DNA of 64,000 bases from Amaranthus tricolor (GCF_026212465.1 NC_080051.1:2629001-2693000); one strand, 5' to 3'. Positions 41,982-57,549 are shown, counted from the stretch's first letter. The notes: generated by a model from the sequence alone, not told the origin. Program-made: numbers and translations.

Positions 41982-44900
41982 TCAATGATCAATGAAGAAT
42001 GAACAAGGATCAATGATCAATAAAGAATGAACGATGAAGAATGAACAAGGATCAATGCTCAATGACGAATGAACGATGAAGAATGAACAAAGATCAATGA
42101 TCAATGAAGAATGAACGATGAAGAATGAACAAGTATCAATGATCAATGAAGAATGAACGATGTAGAATGAACAAGCATCAATGATCAATGAAGATAGAAC
42201 GATGAAGAATGAACAAGGATCAATGATCAATGACGAATGAACGATGAAGAAACAACAAGGATCAATGATCAATGAAGAATGAACGATGAAGAATGAACAA
42301 GGATTAATGGTCAATGACGAATGAACGATGAAGAATGAACAAGGATCAATGATCAATGACAAATGAACGATGAAGAATGAACAAGGATCAATGATCAATG
42401 AAGAATGAACGATGAAGAATGAACAAGGATTAATGGTCAATGACGAATGAACGATGAAGAATGAACAAGCATCAATGATCAATGAAGAATGAACGATGAA
42501 GAATGAACAAGGATCAATGATCAATGAAGAATGAACGATGAAGAATGAACAAGGATCAATGGTCAATGACGAATGAACGATGAAGAATGAACAAGGATCA
42601 ATGATCAATGAAGAATGAACAAGGATCAACGATTAATGAAAAATGAACGATGAAGAGTGAACAAGGATTAATGGTCAATGACGAATGAACGATGAAGAAT
42701 GAACAAGGATCAATGATCAATGAAGAATGAACAATAAAGAATGAACAAAGATCAATGATCAATGAAGAATGAACGATGAAGAATGAACAAGGATCAATGG
42801 TCAATGACGAATGAACGATGAAGAATGAACAAAGATCAATGATTAATGAAAAATGAACGATGAAGAATGAACAAGGATCAATGATCAATGAAGAATGAAC
42901 AATGAAGAATGAACAAAGATCAATGATCAATGAAGAATGAACAATGAAGAATGAACAAGGATCAATAGTCAATGTCGAATGAACGATGAAGAATGAACAA
43001 AGATCAATGATCAAAGAAGAATGAACGGTGAAAAATGAACAAGGATCAATGATCAATGAAGAATGAACGATAAAGAATGAACAAGGATTAATGGTCAATG
43101 ACGAAAGTACGATGAAGAATGAACAAGGATCAATGATCAATGAAGAATGAACGATTATGAATGAACAAGGATCAATGATCAATGAAGAATGAACGATGAA
43201 GAATGAGAAAAGATCAATGATCAATGAAGAATGAAGAATGAACAAGGATCAATGATCAATGAAGAATGAACGATGAAGAATGAACAAGGATCAATGATCA
43301 ATGAAGAATGAACGATGAAGAATGAACAAGGATCAATGGTCAATGACGAATGAACGATGAAGAATGAACAAGGATCAATGATCAAAGAAGAATGAACAAT
43401 GAAAATGAAGAAGGATCAATGATCAATGAAGAATGAACGATGAAGAATGAACAAGGATCAATGATCAATGAAGAATGAACAAGGATCAATGATCAATAAA
43501 GAATGAACGATGAAGAATGAACAAGGATCAATGATCAATGACGAATGAACGATGAAGAATGAACAAAGATCAATGATCAATGAAGAATGAACGATGAAGA
43601 ATGAACAAGGATCAATGATCAATGAAGAATGAACGATGAAGAATGAACAAGGATCAATGGTCAATGACGAATGAACGATGAAGAATGAACAAAGATCAAT
43701 GATTAATGAAAAATGAACGATGAAGAATGAACAAGGATCAATGATCAATGAAGAATGAACAATGAAGAATGAACAAAGATCAATGATCAATGAAGAATGA
43801 ACAATGAAGAATGAACAAGGATCAATAGTCAATGTCGAATGAACGATGAAGAATGAACAAAGATCAATGATCAAAGAAGAATGAACGGTGAAAAATGAAC
43901 AAGGATCAATGATCAATGAAGAATGAACGATAAAGAATGAACAAGGATTAATGGTCAATGACGAAAGTACGATGAAGAATGAACAAGGATCAATGATCAA
44001 TGAAGAATGAACGATTATGAATGAACAAGGATCAATGATCAATGAAGAATGAACGATGAAGAATGAGAAAAGATCAATGATCAATGAAGAATGAAGAATG
44101 AACAAGGATCAATGATCAATGAAGAATGAACGATGAAGAATGAACAAGGATCAATGATCAATGAAGAATGAACGATGAAGAATGAACAAGGATCAATGGT
44201 CAATGACGAATGAACGATGAAGAATGAACAAGGATCAATGATCAAAGAAGAATGAACAATGAAAATGAAGAAGGATCAATGATCAATGAAGAATGAACGA
44301 TGAAGAATGAACAAGGATCAATGATCAATGAAGAATGAACAAGGATCAATGATCAATAAAGAATGAACGATGAAGAATGAACAAGGATCAATGATCAATG
44401 ACGAATGAACGATGAAGAATGAACAAAGATCAATGATCAATAAAGAATGAACGATGAAGAATGAACAAGGATCAATGATCAATGAAGAATGAACGATGAA
44501 GAATGGACAAGGATCAAAAATCAATGAAGAATGAACGATGAAGAATGAACAAGGATTAATGGTCAATGACGAATGAACGATGAAGAATGAACAAGGATCA
44601 ATGATCAATGAAGAATGAACGATGAAGAATGAACAAGGATCAATGGTCAATGACGAATGAACGATGAATAATGAACAAGGATCAATGGTCAATGACGAAT
44701 GAACGATGAAGAATGAACAAGGATCAATGTTCAATATCGAATGAACGATGAAGAATGAACAAGGATCAATGATCAATGAAGAATGAACGATGAAAAATGA
44801 ACAAGGATCAATGATCAATGAAGAATGAACGATGAAGAATGAAAAAGGATCAATGTTCAATGAAGAATGAACGATGAAGAATGAACAAGGATCAATGATC

Positions 44901-47900
44901 AATGAAGAATGAACGATGAAGAATGAACGATGAAGAATGAACAAGGAACAATGGTCAATGACGAATGAACGATGAAGAATGAACAAGGATCAATGATCAA
45001 TGAAGAATGAACAAGGATCAATGATCAATGAAGAATGAACGATGAAGAATGAACAAGGATCAATGATCAATGAAGAATGGACGATGAAGAATGAACAAGG
45101 ATCAATGATCAATGAAGAATGAACGATGAAGAATGAATAAGGATCAATGATCAATGACGAATGAACGATGAAGAATGAACAAGGATCAATGATCAATGAC
45201 GAATGAACGATGAAGAATGAACAAGGATCAATGATCAATGAAGAATGAATGATGAAGAATGAACAAGGATTAATGGTCAATGACGAATGAACGATGAAGA
45301 ATGAACAAGGATCAATGATAAATGAAGAATGAACGATTAAGAATGACCAAGGATCAATGATCAATGAAGAATGAACAAGGATCAATGATCAATGAAGAAT
45401 GAACGATAAAGAATGAACAAGGATCAATGATCAATGAAGAATGAACAAGGATCAATGGTCAATGACGAATGAACGATGAAGAATGAACAAGGATCAATGA
45501 TCAATGAAGAATGAACGATGAAGAATGAACAAGGATCAATGGTCAATGACGAATGAACGATGAAGAATGAACAAGGATCAATGATCAATGAAGAATGTAC
45601 GATGAAGAATGAACAAGGATCAATGATCAATGAAGAATGAACGATGAAGAATGAACGATGAAGAATGAACAAGGAACAATGGTCAATGACGAATGAACGA
45701 TGAAGAATGAACAAGGATCAATGATCAATGAAGAATGAACAAGGATCAATGATCAATGAAGAATGAACGATGAAGAATGAACAAGGATCAATGATCAATG
45801 AAGAATGAACGATGAAGAATGAACAAGGATCAATGATCAATGAAGAATGAACGATGAAGAATGAATAAGGATCAATGATCAATGACGAATGAACGATGAA
45901 GAATGAACAAGGATCAATGATCAATGACGAATGAACGATGAAGAATGAACAAGGATCAATGATCAATGAAGAATGAATGATGAAGAATGAACAAGGATTA
46001 ATGGTCAATGACGAATGAACGATGAAGAATGAACAAGGATCAATGATCAATGAAGAATGAACGATTATGAATGAACAAGGATCAATGATCAATGAAGAAT
46101 GAACGATGAAGAATGAGAAAAGATCAATGATCAATGAAGAATGAAGAATGAACAAGGATCAATGATCAATGAAGAATGAACGATGAAGAATGAACAAGGA
46201 TCAATGATCAATGAAGAATGAACGATGAAGAATGAACAAGGATCAATGGTCAATGACGAATGAACGATGAAGAATGAACAAGGATCAATGATCAAAGAAG
46301 AATGAACAATGAAAATGAAGAAGGATCAATGATCAATGAAGAATGAACGATGAAGAATGAACAAGGATCAATGATCAATGAAGAATGAACAAGGATCAAT
46401 GATCAATAAAGAATGAACGATGAAGAATGAACAAGGATCAATGATCAATGACGAATGAACGATGAAGAATGAACAAAGATCAATGATCAATAAAGAATGA
46501 ACGATGAAGAATGAACAAGGATCAATGATCAATGAAGAATGAACGATGAAGAATGAACAAGGATCAAAAATCAATGAAGAATGAACGATGAAGAATGAAC
46601 AAGGATTAATGGTCAATGACGAATGAACGATGAAGAATGAACAAGGATCAATGATCAATGAAGAATGAACGATGAAGAATGAACAAGGATCAATGGTCAA
46701 TGACGAATGAACGATGAATAATGAACAAGGATCAATGGTCAATGACGAATGAACGATGAAGAATGAACAAGGATCAATGTTCAATATCGAATGAACGATG
46801 AAGAATGAACAAGGATCAATGATCAATGAAGAATGAACGATGAAAAATGAACAAGGATCAATGATCAATGAAGAATGAACGATGAAGAATGAAAAAGGAT
46901 CAATGTTCAATGAAGAATGAACGATGAAGAATGAACAAGGATCAATGATCAATGAAGAATGAACGATGAAGAATGAACGATGAAGAATGAACAAGGAACA
47001 ATGGTCAATGACGAATGAACGATGAAGAATGAACAAGGATCAATGATCAATGAAGAATGAACAAGGATCAATGATCAATGAAGAATGAACGATGAAGAAT
47101 GAACAAGGATCAATGATCAATGAAGAATGAACGATGAAGAATGAACAAGGATCAATGATCAATGAAGAATGAACGATGAAGAATGAATAAGGATCAATGA
47201 TCAATGACGAATGAACGATGAAGAATGAACAAGGATCAATGATCAATGACGAATGAACGATGAAGAATGAACAAGGATCAATGATCAATGAAGAATGAAT
47301 GATGAAGAATGAACAAGGATTAATGGTCAATGACGAATGAACGATGAAGAATGAACAAGGATCAATGATAAATGAAGAATGAACGATTAAGAATGACCAA
47401 GGATCAATGATCAATGAAGAATGAACAAGGATCAATGATCAATGAAGAATGAACGATAAAGAATGAACAAGGATCAATGATCAATGAAGAATGAACAAGG
47501 ATCAATGGTCAATGACGAATGAACGATGAAGAATGAACAAGGATCAATGATCAATGAAGAATGAACGATGAAGAATGAACAAGGATCAATGGTCAATGAC
47601 GAATGAACGATGAAGAATGAACAAGGATCAATGATCAATGAAGAATGTACGATGAAGAATGAACAAGGATCAATGATCAATGAAGAATGAACGATGAAGA
47701 ATGAACGATGAAGAATGAACAAGGAACAATGGTCAATGACGAATGAACGATGAAGAATGAACAAGGATCAATGATCAATGAAGAATGAACAAGGATCAAT
47801 GATCAATGAAGAATGAACGATGAAGAATGAACAAGGATCAATGATCAATGAAGAATGAACGATGAAGAATGAACAAGGATCAATGATCAATGAAGAATGA

Positions 47901-48201
47901 ACGATGAAGAATGAATAAGGATCAATGATCAATGACGAATGAACGATGAAGAATGAACAAGGATCAATGATCAATGACGAATGAACGATGAAGAATGAAC
48001 AAGGATCAATGATCAATGAAGAATGAATGATGAAGAATGAACAAGGATTAATGGTCAATGACGAATGAACGATGAAGAATGAACAAGGATCAATGATAAA
48101 TGAAGAATGAACGATTAAGAATGACCAAGGATCAGTGATCAATGAAGAATGAACAAGGATCAATGATCAATGAAGAATGAACGATAAAGAATGAACAAGG
48201 A
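41982..48201. repeat. Higher-order repeat domain D
   Basis: It begins with a 3,442-bp-offset copy of domain C material (41982-45385 matches 38540-41943). It then shows a 2,050-bp period (44318 to 46368; 14 x 146, +7, -1) and a 728-bp period (47040 to 47768). Landmarks are the 56-bp unit, GATAAATGAAG with GACCAAGG, and GAATAAGGATC. Private variants at 45080 and 48135 distinguish copies. Confidence 0.82.
45718..46155. repeat. Chimeric block
   Basis: The left part matches the block starting at 44990 (offset 728 bp). The right part carries GATTATGAATG, GAGAAAAGATC and the lone GAAGAAT, which belong to the 860-bp block ending near 44105. The switch lies between about 46030 and 46070, where GATAAATGAAG is expected from the left parent but GATCAATGAAG is present. 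This is a visible recombination junction. Confidence 0.78.
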
Positions 48202-51171
48202 TCAATGATCAATGAAGAATGAACAAGGATCAATGGTCAATGACGAATGAACGATGAAGAATGAACAAGGATCAATGATCAATGAAGAATGAACGATGAA
48301 GAATGAACAAGGATCAATGGTCAATGACGAATGAACGATGAAGAATGAACAAGGATCAATGATCAATGAAGAATGTACGATGAAGAATGAACAAGGATCA
48401 ATGATCAATGAAGAATGAACGATGAAGAATGAACAAGGATCAATGATCAATGAAGAATGACCGATGAAGAATGAACAAGGATCAATGATTAATGAAAAAT
48501 GAATGATGAAGAATGAACAAGGATTAATGGTCAATGACAAATGAACGATGAAGAATGAACAAGGATCAATGATCAATGAAGAATGAACGATGAAGAATGA
48601 ACATGGATCAATGATCAATGACGAATGAACGATGAAGAATGAACAAGGATCATTGATCAATGAAGAATGAACGATTAAGAATGAACAAGGATCAATGATC
48701 AATTAAGAATGAACGATGAAGAATGAACAAGGATCAATGATCAATGAAGAATGAACGATGAAGAATTAACAAGGATCAATGGTCAATGACGAATGAACGA
48801 TGAAGAATGAACAAGGATCAATGATCAAAGAAGAATGAACGATGAAGAATGAACAAGGATCAATGATTTATGAAGAATGAACAAGGATCAATGGTCAATG
48901 ACGAATGAACGATGAAGAATGAACAAGGATCATTGATCAATGAAGAATGAACGATGAAGAATGAACAAGGATCAATGATCAATGAAGAATGAACGATGAA
49001 GAATGAACAAGGATCAATGATCAATGAAGAATGAACAAGGATCAATGATCAATAAAGAATGAACGATGAAGAATGAACAAGGATCAATGCTCAATGACGA
49101 ATGAACGATGAAGAATGAACAAAGATCAATGATCAATGAAGAATGAACGATGAAGAATGAACAAGGATCAATGATCAATGAAGAATGAACGATTAAGAAT
49201 GAACAAGCATCAATGATCAATGAAGATAGAACGATGAAGAATGAACAAGGATCAATGATCAATGACGAATGAACGATGAAGAAAGAACAAGGATCAATGA
49301 TCAATGAAGAATGAACGATGAAGAATGAACAAGGATTAATGGTCAATGACGAATGAACGATGAAGAATGAACAAGGATCAATGATCAATGACGAATGAAC
49401 GATGAAGAATGAACAAGGATCAATGATCAATGAAGAATGAACGATGAAGAATGAACAAGGATTAATGGTCAATGACGAATGAACGATGAAGAATGAACAA
49501 GCATCAATGATCAATGAAGAATGAACGATGAAGAATGAACAAGGATCAATGATCAATGAAGAATGAACGATGAAGAATGAACAAGGATCAATGGTCAATG
49601 ACGAATGAACGATGAAGAATGAACAAGGATCAATGATCAATGAAGAATGAACGATGAAGAATGAACAAGGATCAATGATTAATGAAAAATGAACGATGAA
49701 GAATGAACAAGGATTAATGGTCAAAGACGAATGAACGATGAAGAATGAACAAGGATCAATGATCAATGAAGAATGAACAATAAAGAATGAACAAAGATCA
49801 ATGATCAATGAAGAATGAACGATGAAGAATGAACAAGGATCAATGGTCAATGACGAATGAACGATGAAGAATGAACAAAGATCAATGATTAATGAAAAAT
49901 GAACGATGAAGAATGAACAAGGATCAATGATCAATGAAGAATGAACAATGAAGAATGAACAAAGATCAATGATCAATGAAGAATGAACAATGAAGAATGA
50001 ACAAGGATCAATAGTCAATGTCGAATGAACGATGAAGAATGAACAAAGATCAATGATCAAAGAAGAATGAACGGTGAAAAATGAACAAGGATCAATGATC
50101 AATGAAGAATGAACGATAAAGAATGAACAAGGATTAATGGTCAATGACGAATGTACGATGAAGAATGAACAAGGATCAATGATCAATGAAGAATGAACGA
50201 TTATGAATGAACAAGGATCAATGATCAATGAAGAATGAACGATGAAGAATGAGAAAAGATCAATGATCAATGAAGAATGAACAAGGATCAATGATCAATG
50301 AAGAATGAACGATGAAGAATGAACAAGGATCAATGATCAATGAAGAATGAACGATGAAGAATGAACGATGAAGAATGAATAAGGATCAATGGTCAATGAC
50401 GAATGAACGATGAAGAATGAACAAGGATCAATGATCAAAGAAGAATGAACAATGAAAATGAAGAAGGATCAATGATCAATGAAGAATGAACGATGAAGAA
50501 TGAACAAGGATCAATGATCAATGACGAATGAACGATGAAGAATGAACAAAGATCAATGATCAATGAAGAATGAACGATGAAGAATGAACAAGGATCAATG
50601 ATCAATGAAGAATGAACGATGAAGAATGAACAAGGATCAATGATCAATGAAGAATGAACGATGAAGAATGAACAAGGATTAATGGTCAATGACGAATGAA
50701 CGATGAAGAATGAACAAGGATCAATGATCAAAGAAGAATGAACAATGAAAATGAAGAAGGATCAATGATCAATGAAGAATGAACGATGAAGAATGAACAA
50801 GGATCAATGATCAATGACGAATGAACGATGAAGAATGAACAAAGATCAATGATCAATGAAGAATGAACGATGAAGAATGAACAAGGATCAATGATCAATG
50901 AAGAATGAACGATGAAGAATGAACAAGGATCAATGATCAATGAAGAATGAACGATGAAGAATGAACAAGGATTAATGGTCAATGACGAATGAACGATGAA
51001 GAATGAACAAGGATCAATGATCAATGAAGAATGAACGATGAAGAATGAACAAGGATCAATGCTCAAAGACGAATGAACGATGAAGAATGAACAAGGATCA
51101 ATGGTCAATGACGAATGAACGATGAAGAATGAACAAGGATCAATGCTCAATATCGAATGAACGATGAAGAA
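48202..51171. repeat. Domain E, left part
   Basis: Returns to domain B-like order (GAATGTACG, AACATGGATC, GATTTATG near 48866, then AAGAAAGAAC near 49278), followed by an 860-type block without the lone heptamer. Two 13-bp monomers 293 bp apart (50447 and 50740) show a short local duplication of about 21 monomers. At about 48860 the GATTTATG unit is a 28-bp dimer, unlike its sister copies. Confidence 0.78.
49014..50291 (-). other. Longest repeat open frame (425 codons), not called a gene
   Basis: Read on the - strand, this stretch encodes about 30 copies of a 14-residue repeat close to HSSLIIDPCSFFIV, with no signal peptide, domain or non-repeat ends. The frame is open because the two GATCAAT heptamers of each unit put TCA (TGA on the - strand) in only two of the three phases. 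The start and end simply coincide with 28-bp dimers that shift the frame. Variants change residues freely (I/T, D/N, P/A, H/L) without third-position bias that I can see. I consider it non-coding. Confidence 0.75.
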
Positions 51172-54100
51172 TTAACAAGGATCAATGATCGATGAAGAAT
51201 GAACGATGAAAAATGAACAAGGATCAATGATCAATGAAGAATGAACGATGAAGAATGAAAAAGGATCAATGTTCAATGAAGAATGAACGATGAAGAATGA
51301 ACAAGGATCAATGATCAATGAAGAATGAACGATGAAGAATGAACGATGAAGAATGAACAAGGAACAATGGTCAATGACGAATGAACGATGAAGAATGAAC
51401 AAGGATCAATGATCAATGAAGAATGAACAAGGATCAATGATCAATGAAGAATGAACGATGAAGAATGAACAAGGATCAATGATCAATGAAGAATGAACGA
51501 AGAAGAATGAACAAGGATCAATGATCAATGAAGAATGAACGATGAAGAATGAATAAGGATCAATGATCAATGACGAATGAACGATGAAGAATGAACAAAG
51601 ATCAATGATCAATGACGAATGAACGATGAAGAATGAACAAGGATCAATGATCAATGAAGAATGAATGATGAAGAATGAACAAGGATTAATGGTCAATGAC
51701 GAATGAACGATGAAGAATGAACAAGGATCAATGATAAATGAAGAATGAACGATTAAGAATGACCAAGGATCAATGATCAATGAAGAATGAACAAGGATCA
51801 ATGATCAATGAAGAATGAACGATGAAGAATGAACAAGGATCAATGATCAATGAAGAATGAACAAGGATCAATGGTCAATGACGAATGAACGAAGAAGAAT
51901 GAACGAGGATCAATGATCAATGAAGAATGAACGATGAAGAATGAACAAGGATCAATGGTCAATGACGAATGAACGATGAAGAATGAACAAGGATCAATGA
52001 TCAATAAAGAATGTACGATGAAGAATGAACAAGGATCAATGATCAATGAAGAATGAACGATGAAGAATGAACAATTATCAATGATCAATGAAGAATGAAC
52101 GATGAAGAATGAACAAGGATCAATGATTAATGAAAAATGAACGATGAAGAATGAACAAGGATTAATGGTGAATGACAAATGAACGATGAAGAATGAACAA
52201 GGATCAATGATCAATGAAGAATGAACGATGAAGAATGAACATGGATCAATGGTCAATGACGAATGAACGATGAAGAATGAACAAGGATCATTGATCAATG
52301 AAGAATGAACGATTAAGAATGAACAAGGATCAATGATCAATTAAGAATGAACGATGAAGAATGAACAAGGATCAATGATCAATGAAGAATGAACGATGAA
52401 GAATGAACAAGGATCAATGGTCAATGACGAATGAACGATGAAGAATGAACAAGGATCAATGATCAAAGAAGAATGAACGATGAAGAATGAACAAGGATCA
52501 ATGATTTATGAAGAATGAACAATGAAGAATGAACAAGGATCAATGGTCAATGACGAATGAACGATGAAGAATGAACAAGGATCATTGATCAATGAAGAAT
52601 GAACGATCAAGAATGAACAAGGATCAATGATCAATGAAGAATGAACGATGAAGAATGAACAAGGATCAATGATCAATGAAGAATGAACAAGGATCAATGA
52701 TCAATAAAGAATGAACGATGAAGAATGAACAAGGATCAATGCTCAATGACGAATGAACGATGAAGAATGAACAAAGATCAATGATCAATGAAGAATGAAC
52801 GATGAAGAATGAACAAGGATCAATGATCAATGAAGAATGAACGATGAAGAATGAACAAGCATCAATGATCAATGAAGATAGAACGATGAAGAATGAACAA
52901 GGATCAATGATCAATGACGAATGAACGATGAAGAAAGAACAAGGATCAATGATCAAAGAAGAATGAACGATGAAGAATGAACAAGGATTAATGGTCAATG
53001 ACGAATGAACGATGAAGAATGAACAAGGATCAATGCTCAATGACGAATGAACGATGAAGAATGAACAAGGATCAATGATCAATGAAGAATGAACGATGAA
53101 GAATGAACAAGGATTAATGGTCAATGACGAATGAACGATGAAGAATGAACATGCATCAATGATCAATGAAGAATGAACGATGAAGAATGAACAAGGATCA
53201 ATGATCAATGAAGAATGAACGATGAAGAATGAACAAGGATCAATGGTCAATGACGAATGAACGATGAAGAATGAACAAGGATCAATGATCAATGAAGAAT
53301 GAACGATGAAGAATGAACAAGGATCAATGATTAATGAAAAATGAACGATGAAGAATGAACAAGGATTAATGGTCAATGACGAATGAACGATGAAGAATGA
53401 ACAAGGATCAATGATCAATGAAGAATGAACAATAAAGAATGAACAAAGATCAATGATCAATGAAGAATGAACGATGAAGAATGAACAAGGATCAATGGTC
53501 AATGACGAATGAACGATGAAGAATGAACAAAGATCAATGATTAATGAAAAATGAACGATGAAGAATGAACAAGGATCAATGATCAATGAAGAATGAACAA
53601 TGAAGAATGAACAAAGATCAATGATCAATGAAGAATGAACAAGGATCAATAGTCAATGTCGAATGAACGGTGAAGAATGAACAAAGATCAATGATCAAAG
53701 AAGAATGAACGGTGAAAAATGAACAAGGATCAATGATCATTGAAGAATGAACGATAAAGAATGAACAAGGATTAATGGTCAATGACGAATGTACGATGAA
53801 GAATGAACAAGGATCAATGATCAATGAAGAATGAACGATTATGAATGAACAAGGATCAATGATCAATGAAGAATGAACGATGAAGAATGAGAAAAGATCA
53901 ATGATCAATGAAGAATGAACAAGGATCAATGATCAATGAAGAATGAACGATGAAGAATGAACAAGGATCAATGATCAATGAATAATGAACGATGAAGAAT
54001 GAACAAGGATCAATGGTCAATGACGAATGAACGATGAAGAATGAACAAGGATCAATGATCAAAGAAGAATGAACAATGAAAATGAAGAAGGATCAATGAT

Positions 54101-54572
54101 CAATGAAGAATGAACGATGAAGAATGAACAAGGATCAATGATCAATGAAGAATGAACAAGGATCAATGATCAATAAAGAATGAACGATGAAGAATGAACA
54201 AGGATCAATGATCAATGACGAATGAACGATGAAGAATGAACAAAGATCAATGATCAATGAAGAATGAACGATGAAGAATGAACAAGGATCAATGATCAAT
54301 GAAGAATGAACGATGAAGAATGAACAAGGATCAATGATCAATGAAGAATGAACGATGAAGAATGAACAAGGATTAATGGTCAATGACGAATGAACGATGA
54401 AGAATGAACAAGGATCAATGATCAATGAAGAATGAACGATGAAGAATGAACAAGGATCAATGCTCAAAGACGAATGAACGATGAAGAATGAACAAGGATC
54501 AATGGTCAATGACGAATGAACGATGAAGAATGAACAAGGATCAATGCTCAATATCGAATGAACGATGAAGAA
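51172..54572. repeat. Domain E HOR, copy 1 (3,401 bp)
   Basis: Landmarks repeat with an offset of 3,401 bp (14 x 243 minus 1): the 51172/54573, 51406/54807, 51840/55241 and 52506/55907 block edges all agree. Distinct variants are GAACAATTATC near 52073, AATGGTGAATGACAAATG near 52167 and GATCAAGAATG near 52608. It contains one 13-bp monomer, matching the minus 1. Confidence 0.85.
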
Positions 54573-57549
54573 TTAACAAGGATCAATGATCGATGAAGAA
54601 TGAACGATGAAAAATGAACAAGGATCAATGATCAATGAAGAATGAACGATGAAGAATGAAAAAGGATCAATGTTCAATGAAGAATGAACGATGAAGAATG
54701 AACAAGGATCAATGATCAATGAAGAATGAACGATGAAGAATGAACGATGAAGAATGAACAAGGAACAATGGTCAATGACGAATGAACGATGAAGAATGAA
54801 CAAGGATCAATGATCAATGAAGAATGAACAAGGATCAATGATCAATGAAGAATGAACGATGAAGAATGAACAAGGATCAATGATCAATGAAGAATGAACG
54901 ATGAAGAATGAACAAGGATCAATGATCAATGAAGAATGAACGATGAAGAATGAATAAGGATCAATGATCAATGACGAATGAACGATGAAGAATGAACAAG
55001 GATCAATGATCAATGACGAATGAACGATGAAGAATGAACAAGGATCAATGATCAATGAAGAATGAATGATGAAGAATGAACAAGGATTAATGGTCAATGA
55101 CGAATGAACGATGAAGAATGAACAAGGATCAATGATAAATGAAGAATGAACGATTAAGAATGACCAAGGATCAATGATCAATGAAGAATGAACAAGGATC
55201 AATGATCAATGAAGAATGAACGATGAAGAATGAACAAGGATCAATGATCAATGAAGAATGAACAAGGATCAATGGTCAATGACGAATGAACGAAGAAGAA
55301 TGAACGAGGATCAATGATCAATGAAGAATGAACGATGAAGAATGAACAAGGATCAATGGTCAATGACGAATGAACGATGAAGAATGAACAAGGATCAATG
55401 ATCAATAAAGAATGTACGATGAAGAATGAACAAGGATCAATGATCAATGAAGAATGAACGATGAAGAATGAACAATTATCAATGATCAATGAAGAATGAA
55501 CGATGAAGAATGAACAAGGATCAATGATTAATGAAAAATGAACGATGAAGAATGAACAAGGATTAATGGTGAATGACAAATGAACGATGAAGAATGAACA
55601 AGGATCAATGATCAATGAAGAATGAACGATGAAGAATGAACATGGATCAATGGTCAATGACGAATGAACGATGAAGAATGAACAAGGATCATTGATCAAT
55701 GAAGAATGAACGATTAAGAATGAACAAGGATCAATGATCAATTAAGAATGAACGATGAAGAATGAACAAGGATCAATGATCAATGAAGAATGAACGATGA
55801 AGAATGAACAAGGATCAATGGTCAATGACGAATGAACGATGAAGAATGAACAAGGATCAATGATCAAAGAAGAATGAACGATGAAGAATGAACAAGGATC
55901 AATGATTTATGAAGAATGAACAATGAAGAATGAACAAGGATCAATGGTCAATGACGAATGAACGATGAAGAATGAACAAGGATCATTGATCAATGAAGAA
56001 TGAACGATCAAGAATGAACAAGGATCAATGATCAATGAAGAATGAACGATGAAGAATGAACAAGGATCAATGATCAATGAAGAATGAACAAGGATCAATG
56101 ATCAATAAAGAATGAACGATGAAGAATGAACAAGGATCAATGCTCAATGACGAATGAACGATGAAGAATGAACAAAGATCAATTATCAATGAAGAATGAA
56201 CGATGAAGAATGAACAACGATCAATGATCAATGAAGAATGAACGATGAAGAATGAACAAGCATCAATGATCAATGAAGATAGAACGATGAAGAATGAACA
56301 AGGATCAATGATCAATGACGAATGAACGATGAAGAAAGAACAAGGATCAATGATCAAAGAAGAATGAACGATGAAGAATGAACAAGGATTAATGGTCAAT
56401 GACGAATGAACGATGAAGAATGAACAAGGATCAATGCTCAATGACGAATGAACGATGAAGAATGAACAAGGATCAATGATCAATGAAGAATGAACGATGA
56501 AGAATGAACAAGGATTAATGGTCAATGACGAATGAACGATGAAGAATGAACAAGCATCAATGATCAATGAAGAATGAACGATGAAGAATGAACAAGGATC
56601 AATGATCAATGAAGAATGAACGATGAAGAATGAACAAGGATCAATGGTCAATGACGAATGAACGATGAAGAATGAACAAGGATCAATGATCAATGAAGAA
56701 TGAACGATGAAGAATGAACAAGGATCAATGATTAATGAAAAATGAACGATGAAGAATGAACAAGGATTAATGGTCAATGACGAATGAACGATGAAGAATG
56801 AACAAGGATCAATGATCAATGAAGAATGAACAATAAAGAATGAACAAAGATCAATGATCAATGAAGAATGAACGATGAAGAATGAACAAGGATCAATGGT
56901 CAATGACGAATGAACGATGAAGAATGAACAAAGATCAATGATTAATGAAAAATGAACGATGAAGAATGAACAAGGATCAATGATCAATGAAGAATGAACA
57001 ATGAAGAATGAACAAAGATCAATGATCAATGAAGAATGAACAATGAAGAATGAACAAGGATCAATAGTCAATGTCGAATGAACGGTGAAGAATGAACAAA
57101 GATCAATGATCAAAGAAGAATGAACGGTGAAAAATGAACAAGGATCAATGATCATTGAAGAATGAACGATAAAGAATGAACAAGGATTAATGGTCAATGA
57201 CGAATGTACGATGAAGAATGAACAAGGATCAATGATCAATGAAGAATGAACGATTATGAATGAACAAGGATCAATGATCAATGAAGAATGAACGATGAAG
57301 AATGAGAAAAGATCAATGATCAATGAAGAATGAACAAGGATCAATGATCAATGAAGAATGAACGATGAAGAATGAACAAGGATCAATGATCAATGAAGAA
57401 TGAACGATGAAGAATGAACAAGGATCAATGGTCAATGACGAATGAACGATGAAGAATGAACAAGGATCAATGATCAAAGAAGAATGAACAATGAAAATGA
57501 AGAAGGATCAATGATCAATGAAGAATGAACGATGAAGAATGAACAAGGA
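54573..57549. repeat. Domain E HOR, copy 2
   Basis: Copy of the preceding block with the same rare variants (GAACAATTATC near 55474, GGTGAATGACAAATG near 55568). Small differences include GATCAATTATC near 56180 and GAACAACGATC near 56215. Around 53638 copy 1 lacks the GAACAATGAAGAAT monomer that copy 2 has near 57045, so the two copies are not exactly alike. Confidence 0.82.
56067..57344 (-). other. Second 425-codon repeat open frame, not called a gene
   Basis: Paralogous position in the next HOR, almost the same translation as the frame at 49014-50291, with a few substitutions such as D to R in one DPCS motif and L to M in one HSSL motif. It exists because the same dimer-to-dimer interval was copied. 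The same arguments against coding apply: no independent start signal, no unique ends, and frame breaks in all other HOR forms. Confidence 0.72.
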
